DNA of 29,724 nt. Origin: Emmonsiellopsis sp. PD_33. Its lineage: Eukaryota; Ascomycota; Eurotiomycetes; Onygenales; Ajellomycetaceae. Made by a program: the position numbers and the translations under genes. The DNA is taken from positions 1 through 29,724 of the forward strand of contig JANTQF010000405.1 of NCBI GenBank assembly GCA_032988165.1, in the 5' to 3' direction. Each line of letters opens with the position of its first letter. The first letter of the stretch is position 1. Positions 1 through 9,134 of the stretch are shown here, piece after piece. The notes beneath the pieces are model-generated. The model saw only the letters and a list, made by a program, of their open reading frames with translations. It was not told where the DNA came from and made no database searches.

Positions 1-127
1 AAACTAACTTTCACTACTAGATAATGAAGATTCATTATATGGTAGAGATAGTCAGAGTTCATTAAAATTATACTTTAAAAGGATATAAAACTTGTGTGGA
101 GTACTGAGGGAAGACCATTACTGATGA
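1..127 (+). repeat. Truncated, RIP-mutated copy of the ORF-X repeat family
   Basis: This stretch matches the reverse complement of about 5434-5560; the differences I see are transitions. Read on the plus strand it encodes the same peptide segment as the minus strand of ORF-X, with in-frame motifs such as IHYMVE and LKGYKTCVEY in both copies. Similarity stops at about 127, in the middle of the reading frame, where CpG-containing DNA begins. The copy continues off the left edge, so its full extent is unknown. It shows that the ORF-X family is present more than once, which is a precondition for RIP. Confidence 0.8.
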
Positions 128-222
128 GGGGTGAAGTGGGATGTTTTTTTCTTGGTTCTGGTTGGTTTGGCGGCAATCGGCGCTAAGGAACCGCTTATTT
201 GATTAGAGTTGGGCTCTATATC
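128..222. other. Sliver of unmutated host DNA, ending in target duplication
   Basis: About 95 bp with several CpG sites (around 170-192) lie between two CpG-free blocks. No gene is visible. The last five bases, ATATC at 218-222, are repeated exactly at 22440-22444 on the other side of the copia element, so this was contiguous with the DNA at 22445 before the insertion. Confidence 0.75.
218..222. repeat. Left target-site duplication of the copia element (ATATC)
   Basis: ATATC directly precedes the TGTGGG start of the left LTR and directly follows the CCAACA end of the right LTR at 22440-22444. Five bases is the usual duplication length for LTR retrotransposon integrases. The match is perfect, which supports one original insertion spanning 223-22439. 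Confidence 0.85.
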
Positions 223-334
223 TGTGGGAAGGTTGAAGATCTCTTGTATTGCTACACTAGCAAGGAATCTATCTACCATGCAATCATGTAAGTGTGCTAC
301 ACCTGATCAGGAGGCTGGAGGCATACAGCCAACA
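223..334 (-). repeat. Left (3') LTR of the copia element
   Basis: This 112-bp direct repeat begins TGTGGGAAGG and ends GGC-free CAGCCAACA on the plus strand; on the element's own strand it runs TGTTGG to CCCACA. It has the same length as the copy at 22328-22439. The two differ at 12 bases, grouped as six CA/TG dinucleotide pairs, each explained by one ancestral CpG mutated on opposite strands in the two copies. Confidence 0.9.
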
Positions 335-346
335 CCCCCCCTCAGG
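335..346 (-). other. Polypurine tract of the copia element
   Basis: On the minus strand the sequence next to the 3' LTR is CCTGAGGGGGGG, a purine run in the position where plus-strand DNA synthesis is primed in LTR elements. It supports minus orientation for the copia element, in agreement with the pol domains. Confidence 0.75.
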
Positions 347-439
347 CAGAGCTATATACATAGATCTCACAAAAAAACACTGAAAAACAACAAAATGTCA
401 CCAGATAGCAGAAAAAACCTAGATATATGACCAGACTTG

Positions 440-1758
440 CTACTTTCTACCATTCCCCATCAGAGTCTCTAGTAAATTAATGAAGTGTGTAAATGCAACT
501 ATGCCTAGAGGCTTTATCAGACTGTTTACAGCCATTTTAATCATTAGAATGTATTCTAGTAAGATAACATCATTTTTCAACTAAGATTATAAATAGTAGA
601 ATTGTATGTCTATATGCTTGCTGCAGGCTATAATCACAGTGACTTAAGTAAGATTAATAATACTCTTATTATTTATATAGATCTATATAGAAGATATAGT
701 TATGAATCTGAGCTCTTACATGAGATTTTAAATCTATATTATTTTATGAACTACTTCATTAAGTGTAATATATTCAGCTTTATTTAAACTGAGAGATATA
801 TAGGTCTATTTAGTAGATCACTATAATATTAGAGATCCTACAAGCTTGAAGATATAGCTAGATGTAGATTTCTAATTATCATTTAATAGACCTACTCAAT
901 TAAAATTTATATATTCAATGGGGAGGTAGGCATCATTTAGAAACTTAGAGATTAAGCTATTTTCAGCTACATGATATCTATAAAAAAGGCCTATATTTAA
1001 GGTTTCTTTTAAATATTAAATGATGTGTAATAATACCTTTCATAATTTTAGAATTAGATTGAAGCTGTACTATCTGAGTAATGAGGCTGTATGTATAATA
1101 TTAAGTTAAATTTTAACTATAAGATATTAAATACACTCTACATTCTATTAATAATACTACTTTATGAAGCCTACTTTACTCTCAGAAATGAGGAAATTAT
1201 TAATATGAAAAGCTTCCTCTATAAGCATACAAATTATAATAGTATTATTCATATAGAAATCCTCTACTAATTACTTAATATAGTATTAGTAAGTCAACTT
1301 AATTCTCTTAGATAAATAATTAACTTTCATATTTAAATATTTTTACAGTTCATATAAATTTTTAACCTCTAGCTTCTCACTAAGAGCTTTCATCAGCCAA
1401 TTGACTTTCTCTGGAATCTCAGAGACTATATTCAAATTGTTGATGTAAATGATTATATAAAGATGTGATATTTCCTTATAATATTAGAAAGTAAAGTCAT
1501 ATAAACTTGCTGTAAATCCTAATTTAATAAGGTAAACTATCAAAAAATTATACTAAATCTTCACAGCTAAATTTAGATTATAAAGACTTTTTTCTATAAT
1601 GCAGATGAGTGTATTCAGAGTATCATCTTCAAATTTAGTGAGTTATCTCATATAAATTTCCTTATTTAGATAACTGTGTAGATAGGCTAGTATGATGTCT
1701 ACCTGCTATAATATTTATTTAAGCTTTATAATGACTGCAAATAATATACAGTTCACAG
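440..1758 (-). pseudogene. Copia pol, 3' part: reverse transcriptase and RNase H (decayed)
   Basis: Minus-strand translation shows a Ty1/copia reverse transcriptase in order: a YLNKEIYM segment, KSLYNLNLA (normally KSLYGLKQA), the active-site box read as IYINNL where IYVDDL is usual, and KYLNMK. RNase H follows: a YIFKLVGSL block, LNKAEYITLNE (usually STAEAEYIALSE), YINNKSIINL (usually YCDNQSAI), SKHIDI, and a C-terminal LIKPLGIVAF (usually LTKPLGRVAF). Numerous stops and the two Asp-to-Asn changes in the active site show it is dead. It is the downstream half of a pol whose upstream half lies at 18752-22327. The first segment of RT, normally ahead of the YL.....EIYM box, was not found on either side of the gap. 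Confidence 0.85.
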
Positions 1759-2076
1759 TGAAGTGGGGACAGAGTGTGTATGTCAGATAGCACTAAACAG
1801 GGCAGCAGTGAACACAAGAAAAGAATTGATATTAATATTGAAGTGAAGGAATGTATTGGCAATCTATAGTACAAAACAACATAATAATAGAATGATAAGG
1901 TAACACACAAAAAGAAACAAAAGATCTATCTCAAAGAAGTATATACATGCATGAGAAATCCACAAATAAACAGATGAAGTCCTGCTATGAAAGGAAAATA
2001 TCTATCTCCATGGTGTACTTAGTAGTGAAAGTCTTGATAAAAAATTGATCTGACTTAATAGTAGATCCTCACCACA
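1759..2076 (-). repeat. Left (3') LTR of gypsy A
   Basis: 318 bp, equal in length to the copy at 18434-18751. On the element strand it runs from TGTGGTGAGG to CCCCACTTCA. Differences from the other LTR are numerous. All those I aligned are transitions, many at CpA or TpG and several at ancestral CpG. This is the pattern of RIP rather than of random ageing. Confidence 0.9.
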
Positions 2077-2095
2077 TATCTCCCCTCCCCCTGAT
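2077..2095 (-). other. Polypurine tract of gypsy A
   Basis: On the minus strand AATCAGGGGGAGGGGAGATA runs directly into the TGTGGT start of the 3' LTR. This is a strong polypurine tract and fixes the direction of the element. Confidence 0.8.
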
Positions 2096-2924
2096 TTACT
2101 AACCCAGTAAATAAAAGAATGGCTCAGTTTTATAGTAAGAGTAGTAAATCTAAATATATTATTCTGAAATTAATCTACTCTGCAGTGAGAGTAGCAGCTC
2201 TGAATATATAATTCTAAAATCAATCTGACTATATAATCTCAAAGTCAGCTAATAAGTAGCCATGTACTGTGTGTTGAATTATCTGTTTACAAGAAAGTGG
2301 CTATATTAAGGTAGGAAGGTAGCTCAGAGATGAATGGGTAAGTTGGTAATAATAAAGCCCTTTCTAGGCTATAATAAATGTGGCTGGCATTTTTAGGTAG
2401 AGACCTAGATAGAACAGTTCATTAACAGCTTGAATTATGAAATTATAAGATAGTAGCCCTCATGGCTAGAGATAGAGATAGAGCTGAAATAGGATTGATG
2501 AGAGGTTTCTGAATGAGGAGAGAGTAAAGTGTAATTCTAGGACATGTAAACTACTGAGTAGCAGTAAGACCCAGAGAAATGAATGGGCAGGTTGGCAATG
2601 AAGAAAAGATATATTCTATATAAATAGAATAGCCTGTGAGTACATGGCTTTATATTAATAATCTTATATGTGATGAGATCTATAGTCCCACTGCAAGGAA
2701 AAGAAAAGATGTGCTCTAGGTAGGCAGGGCAGCCAGCAACAGGTGGTGAATAAAGATTGAGATAAGTGGTGTGGAAGATGAAGATGAAAGAGACACAGGG
2801 GAAAAATAGAGAGTAAAGAGAAAGAAAATATAGTAGGTAAAATCAGCAGCAAAAGGCACAGGGTGAGATATATACAGATAAGTAAGTATAGGAAGGAAAG
2901 TGAACCCTGCAAGAAAGATAAACA
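2096..2924. other. AT-rich spacer between ORF-X and the 3' LTR of gypsy A
   Basis: No coding domain is recognisable. Around 2690-2920 the minus strand is very pyrimidine-rich, which leaves two overlapping frames open for about 70-80 codons. The predicted peptides are monotonous Leu/Phe/Ser runs, so I take this as a composition effect rather than a gene. Confidence 0.5.
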
Positions 2925-5825
2925 CTAAGTATAGAAAACAAAAGAAATAAGAAAGAGGTAGGGAAAATACAGCACAGAGGAAGTAAGCTGAGCAACACAG
3001 TAAGAAAAATAAATATATACTAATAATAGTAAGAGTGGTAACTGTGGTAGAACAGCAGGCTCTGATTGACTGAAATATTTCCTGGCCCTGAGACAGGAAA
3101 TTATAATTAACTAGATTAGCTAGCTAATATTTATCTTCTCATAATTATAAACTGGGATCTTAATGATGTCTTCTTCTGCAACTACACAGTCATCAATGAT
3201 AGAATTAAGAGGAATGTTATTATAGTAGTAGTAAAAGAAACTTTACTGATTAAACAGCTGTTTCTCAGCATCTATCATAATTATAAAGGCATGAACTGCA
3301 GCCCCCACAGCTCTCTTATATCAGATTAGAATGTAATTCTTAACTAGCTAATTAGATATTAAGTTAAAAAGAATCTACTGCTCTCTTCAGATTAGAGGAT
3401 CATTCTATCACTAATATCTAACTAAAGCTTCAGAAAGTGCATTAAGACCTGTTACAGCTACAGTAGCAGAAAAGTGATAAGAAATGCTGCTGTATAGAAT
3501 AAGCAGGCCAGAGAATATTATAAGTCTATAAATAAGATCTTAATTTACCTATAAAAGTTACTTTCATATATTACTCTCTGGAACTTCTAAAGACTTACTA
3601 TCTTTCTAGATTCTAACAAACTATGAAAGTATTATTCTCTACTTGATTGTAACTAGGCCTGTACTCTTATAGGAAATATATAGTATGATGATTCATACAT
3701 CTCCCTATTTGTAAGAAATGGTCTTTCAGCTGATCTTAAAATCTCATAAATTTTAATTAGTGAGTATCTATAGGGAGACATCCTGAATAATTCTACCATC
3801 TGGAAACCCCCTTTCATAAAGTTGGTGATTCCACTTAGAGACATAATAATGCATGCTAGGGATCACAGTTATGTAGTTTGCATGATCCTCATTTATCATG
3901 CTGATAGACTCTTAAATCATATTTATACTATAATTTTCCTCAGTGAGACATTAAATATTAATATTAATATGCTAGAAAAACATGCTATCCCCCTTTCTAA
4001 TGAACTTAGCATAATAAGGGTAGAAGATGAGCCTCATCTGGTGATCTAGATGAAGAGTAACATATCAGATATAGTAAACTAGGTCCTGATGAATTATCTG
4101 CTGAATAATTTCATAAAGTATTATATGAAGCCACCTCAGTAACTTCTGATTCTTTCACTGATAAAATAAGTATATATCTCATTCATACATTACTATCTTT
4201 CTGAATGTATTATATGTAATGAGTACATTTCCCACAGTTATCTCCATTTAGAGCTAGGAGAAAATCAGAAGAGATAAAGAGCTATCTACATCCCAATCAT
4301 CTAGTATGTGGTTTATATCTATGTTTTTCAATCTAAGGTTCTTTAATATGTTTGCCCAGTCTGACAAAATAATGGAAGGAAGGGCAGTATATTTCATACA
4401 GTATATCTGAAGAAGGTTCTTGGGATGGGTAAGATAGCAGCCTTTACAGAAATAATGAAAAGTGCTGTTAGCAGTATAGATCTAGTTAAGATTTCTATAG
4501 CTATTAATAATAGTGCTGAGTCTGGATGATAAGGCTGCTTGATTCAAACTCTAAATCAGCAGACCAATTTTTCTTTCAAGATTAACAGCATAGTAGTAGC
4601 ATAAAGGAAAAGAGGATGCTAGTTTTGCAAGCTAGTTTAAAAGCTTAACAAGCTGACTATCATTTAGTTTCTTCACATCACTAAGCTAGGCTTTCAGAGT
4701 AGGTTTGATATTTTAATAGCATATACATTTATAACAGCTAGTCTCCTAATGATTTTCAACAGCTTCAGTAATATTTAGATCCTCCTTATCAGCACCTTGA
4801 TTTTCAAGTTCTGCCATTTCTTCTGGTGACATGCTGGTGAAATGGGAGAGACTGATATTAAATAGTGAGATAGCTATTAATGAAATTGATTGACTAGAGA
4901 TATGTTATAGGTGAGGAGCAGGTAAATCAGAGCCAGGGTTTTGAGAAGCACCAGGCAAGAAAGTAGAAGAGGATATAGGAACTAATTCAGAATGATAGTA
5001 ATTATTCTGAGGAGAGTGAGGAGAAGGTAGAGGCATTTAGCTAGTTATATGGGAATTATGTGGTGAAGCTGGAGGAGGCTGAGGCTGAAGATTTTAAAAG
5101 GGTAGAGATAAGGAAATTAGTGGGCAAGAGTTAATAGGTGCAGGGAGAGATAATGAAGTACTAGCTGCAAGAATTCTCTCAAAATCAATATAAAGTCTAG
5201 TAGTATAAATGACTTTTATATTCAATGTAGAGCTAATAAAATCTGGCTTGAAGGTCATGTTAAGGTCAGAGAGTATCAGCTCCTTATTTAGCTTTTTACC
5301 TCTCCCAGAATTTTAACACAGTTAAATTCACATTGCCTGGTTGATTCTCCTCACTATAGATAGATAATTATAATTTCTTGCAAGGATTACTGCACATCAG
5401 CACTATTTATCCTTCTTTAGTATTAGTCAGAATTTATTAGTAACAGTCTTCCCCTAGTACTCCACACAAGTTTTATACCCTTTTAAAGTGTGATTTTGAT
5501 GAACTCTAATCATCTCTACCATATAATGAATCTCCATTATCTAGTAGTGGAAGTCAGCCTTAGATATTACTGTATGTCAGGCCTCATCCTTCTTCATTCA
5601 TTCAAAATATGTAGCTACCTCATCCTCCCTATCTTCATGCCTGCTCATAATCAGGTTGGTAATCTTACACTGGACTTAATAGTATGAAGCTGAGTACCTA
5701 TCAAGTATATTAATATACTTCTGAATCTTCCTGGTAGTTGCAAACTTATACCTCCCATGTTCAACCAAGATGAGGGAATTGATAGGCTTTGGGGCCAAGA
5801 CAGGCAGATTTTAGCAGTTTAACAT
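2925..5825 (-). pseudogene. ORF-X: decayed 967-codon frame downstream of gypsy A pol, unknown function
   Basis: A minus-strand ATG at 5825 and a TAG at 2925-2927 lie in one frame exactly 967 codons long, containing roughly 50 internal stops readable as mutated Gln, Arg or Trp codons. That number of stops is not unusual for AT-rich DNA, so the case for coding rests on composition. There is an N-terminal basic part (VEHGRYKFATTRKIQKYI near residue 15-40). A Pro/Ser-rich linker follows (about residues 240-330), then an acidic start MSPEEMAELENQ at residue 332. Cys pairs (CYKC, then FCKGC) come next, then an INEDHANYITVIP segment near 643. The C-terminus is hydrophobic, but RIP itself raises Leu, Ile and Val. 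Part of the N-terminal portion recurs at 1-127. It could be an extra gene of gypsy A or a separate insertion. I do not recognise the family, and the start codon is uncertain. Confidence 0.5.
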
Positions 5826-6274
5826 TTTTGCAGGAAGGAAGTGAGGGAAATTATAGATACAGCATTGTTGTGTATTGTGTAAGTTGATTTAAAGGCAGGG
5901 TTGAGATACCTATAATAATGGTGAGGAAGAGGCAAAGGAAAATATGAGGTAGAGTATACTCTTATGACTTTTCAAATATGAGACATAAAGGTAGCTGTGG
6001 CTGGCAAAATGAGAGAGTAAGAGAGGCATACTACCATTTTAATGATTATAAAATGAAAGAAACAAAGAAAACTGTAAAGAAATATGAAGATGCATTCAGC
6101 TTCTAGTATGTTGCTCATACTGGCATTTAAATCATAAAGAGATAACTAATAAAGGAAATAAACTGATGAGTGGATATAGCCAAATAAAGGAAATAAAGAA
6201 AATAAATGAAATAAGGAAATAAATGTGATAATCAGATAATAACTGTAAAACTTTTATCATGAGAAATTAAAGAT
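5826..6274. other. AT-rich spacer between gypsy A integrase and ORF-X
   Basis: No convincing coding sequence. The ORF-X frame can be read some way upstream of its ATG (a CCIYNFPHF stretch directly before it), so the true N-terminus may lie here. Purine-rich A/G runs occur around 6050-6230. Confidence 0.4.
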
Positions 6275-7525
6275 TACAAAGCATTCTCTTCCTCACCCAC
6301 ATTTTCTTTTTTCTTACTGCTATTTTCCACTGGATCTGCATTATTCAACACTACTAGCATTTGATCATTGTGAAGATAAAATTTCTTTATTTAGTTACCT
6401 GCAGTGGTGTTGTAGAACAGTGTGCTATTTAGCTCTTCAAGATAGTAAGTATTCTTCTTATGGTTTGCTTTTCACACATGATATAAACTCAACTATTAGA
6501 AGTTAAGTTTGATAGAATAGGATGTTTCTATTTTAGTATCATGCAGAAAGATAAGATCTCCTATCTAAATTAAATTGCACACTAATCTCTTAGTCTCATT
6601 AAATAGATCTCAATTTTTCTCTTATATATGCTACAAATAAAAGGCTGCCTCCTCTAGATCCTCATCCCACCTCTCCAACTATTAAATCTATATGTATATT
6701 AAGTTGGCATGAGAGCAAACAGTATGCTATAAAAGTATTTATTATATTAGAATCTTAAGCTCAACAGGGAGGATAGCATCATAACTATATTACAGATAGA
6801 ATGATATTTCACCTGTTGATTATTAAATGAAGATACAATCTACTCATAATACTAAGTGAAAATGATTAACTTAATTTCTCTTATCTATAGTGAGCTTTGT
6901 TAGCACATCTAAAATAGAGTGATAGTTATATTCAATTATACCATTTACTTTCATATTGTATGGTAAAATCATTATTTACTTGACATAATACTTGACAGTA
7001 AGAATTCTGGTCCACTTCTGATTTTCCAGCCTGCTATCACACATCATTTCTTGGAAACAGTCATGTCAGTATATAATATCCTTATAAATGAACTGGGCTA
7101 TATATTCTACTTTTACATGTATAAGGGGCTAACTTTCAATCCAGTCAGTGAGGTCATTCTGAGCAATAATTATATATGATTTCCCCTAGTTCTTCAGAAA
7201 CTTGATGACATCAATACACTACTTATCCCACAGATAGTTGTAGTAAGTCAGATATAGTAGCTCTTTAAGGTAGTTACTTTCTCAGAACTAGCACTCACAG
7301 CATCTCTTGTAATATACCTTGACATCAGTGAATAGACCTTCCCACTAATATCACTAAGAGACCTTATGATTAGTTACCTCACAGTCTTTATAGCCTGACT
7401 TATTATGCATCTGAGCAATGATTTTCTTCTGCTCATCTGAATTATTCACTATGTGCCTCAGTAGAATCTCTTTATCTGACTGATAAAATAAATGTTGCTC
7501 ATGCACCATATAGTTCAGTGTATAC
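6275..7525 (-). pseudogene. Gypsy A integrase (decayed)
   Basis: Minus-strand translation gives a retroelement integrase. The N-terminal zinc-binding region follows YMVHEQHLFYQSDKEI, with an IIAQMHNKSGYKDCE box (His-to-Tyr and Gly changes from the usual MHDESGHRGRE) and a YYKRCCEC segment. The catalytic core has WDK*CIDVIKF, IAQNDLTDWIE and a CDSRLENQ box, followed by LPYNMKVNGIIE (normally YNPKANGVIERGH). Several stops are present. The C-terminus is charged and ends at about 6275. At 7525 the frame runs into the gypsy B insertion and continues at 13105 once one TTGTG copy is removed, so RNase H and integrase were one polyprotein. Confidence 0.85.
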
Positions 7526-7530
7526 TTGTG
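7526..7530. repeat. Left target-site duplication of gypsy B (TTGTG)
   Basis: TTGTG directly precedes the TGTGAAG start of the left gypsy B LTR and is repeated at 13100-13104 directly after the right LTR. It marks the integration site inside gypsy A pol. Confidence 0.85.
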
Positions 7531-7784
7531 TGTGAAGAGCTACATCCTTATACCCTATATCTGTAGCTCACCCAAACTTTGCCTGATCTCTAACTGCTCA
7601 ATTAGATGCCTCTAACTGGGCCTTCATATAAATGTTTATCTGCTCTGACCTTGCATAATTCCCTTCTATTTATATTGCATGATCTTGTGATTTCTTTTCC
7701 TTTTTTCTTTCTTTCTCTAGCAATTATAATCTTAATTCTAGTGTATAGCTCACATGATCCACTTATCAGAGTGTGCCTGTTATA
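7531..7784 (+). repeat. Left (5') LTR of gypsy B
   Basis: 254 bp, from TGTGAAGAGC to GCCTGTTATA; the other copy ends GTTACA, so the terminal CA has mutated to TA here. All differences from the right LTR that I aligned are transitions. No tRNA-complementary primer site could be recognised in the AT-rich sequence after it. Confidence 0.9.
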
Positions 7785-8081
7785 TTTTGTAATTACTTGC
7801 TTGATCTCTTCTTAGAGATCCTTATTATATTTATCCTCTAAATGTGATTTGTATGTATAGTAGATTCTTCTGAATGTGACCTGCATGTACAGTAAACTCT
7901 TTCAAAATCTGAAATACAACTTGCTCAGCTCAGCTCTACTGGATGATGTGTCAGTAAAAGACCCTAAAGCTCTGACAGTTCATATTAATATCTCATGAGA
8001 TTTTCCTCTGAACTTTCTAAATCCTCCAAACTTTCTAAATTCTTCAAACTCTCTGAATCTAAATAATCTTTTGAATCCATT

Positions 8082-9134
8082 ATGAATATGAACCCTCTAT
8101 GTGAAGACAGCACTCCTCCTCAGGGTCTTAATGCTAAATTCCAAAACTTCATCTAATAGCTTGTAAATAAGATCAACCTCATTGCCAAATAAAATCATAT
8201 GCTCATACTGACTTTAGCTTCTGTCCTGACTCCTACTCACCTGACTGCTTCTTTTGAGGACTTCCTAAGATGCCTGAAAGAAAGGCTTGCCACTCTTGAG
8301 AAATTCATGGGTGAATAAATTGCTGAATATCCTGCCTGGTGTCTCAGTGTGAAGGCTAAGATTATCTTGAATAGCCATGTAATTAGATCTCTTGCTGATC
8401 AGGCCTAATACATCTACACCTAACTCTCTGGCACTACTATCACCCAATTTCATTCTTAGATGAAGGCTAATGTCAAGCTCATTCTTATGACCCCTAACAT
8501 CATTCTTAACCAGCTTGACATTCTTTTCTCTGATTCCTCAGTAGCCCAGAAGGCCCTAACCTGGCTACACAGTATTTACCAGAAAACCAATCTACTTACT
8601 ATTTTTCTCCTGAGATTTGATCAGAAGATCCTGAAAGCTGGCAGCCAGCTATGAGATGACACTATCAAGAAGGCCTTACTTAAGAAAGCCATTAAGTTCA
8701 AACTCCTGCAGCAGACTGTCACCTCCATCAAACCTCCAATATACCTCAAATATTATATAAAGCTCTGTAGTATAGAGAATAACCTGTCTGAGATCAAGGC
8801 CATTCAGGGCTAAATCCATGATAGTACTCTCATCACCTCTAGGAAGGCCTTCCCTAAGACCTCCCAGCTAAAAGATCTAAATGCTATGGATTGGACACCC
8901 ACAGAACCTACCCATGCAAATACATTTTGTGTCCCAAATATAACTACTGCTGCTGTTGTTGACTGTCATACCCAAGGTATCTACATTAACTGCAACAAAC
9001 CTGAGCATAGAGCTACTAACTGCTGTAGAACCCATATTCCCCTGAAACTGCCCATACAGTCTGTAAATATACAAATCAAGCCTGAAGAGAAGGAAGACTT
9101 CAAAGATGCCAAGTCAGACTTGAGAAAAGACTAG
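8082..9134 (+). pseudogene. Gypsy B gag with mutated zinc knuckle
   Basis: A single frame of 351 codons with a few internal stops runs from an ATG at 8082 to a TAG at 9132. The body shows a gag-like region (LDILFSDSSVAQKALTWLHS near 8514). The C-terminal nucleic-acid-binding knuckle at 8982-9023 reads YINCNKPEHRATNC, which is CX2CX4HX4C with the first Cys codon changed to Tyr by one G-to-A transition. The start is a guess: the same frame extends slightly upstream. Gag forms the virus-like particle of the element. The 8265-8453 minus-strand open frame is antisense to this and not a gene. Confidence 0.75.

Noticed and set aside
1741..1745. ATAAT as target duplication of gypsy A (matching 18752-18756)
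   Set aside because: It lies 13 bases away from the left LTR start, and the intervening bases do not align with the right LTR; in AT-rich DNA this is expected by chance.
2664..2925. Two overlapping minus-strand open frames of about 70-80 codons
   Set aside because: Pyrimidine-rich minus strand lacks stop codons by composition; the peptides are Leu/Phe/Ser monotony without any domain.
1..5560. Terminal inverted repeats of a DNA transposon formed by 1-127 and 5434-5560
   Set aside because: The repeat lies inside the ORF-X reading frame on both sides, has no clean termini, and the copia LTR with its target duplication lies between the arms.
8265..8453. Minus-strand open frame inside gypsy B
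   Set aside because: Antisense to the recognisable gag frame.
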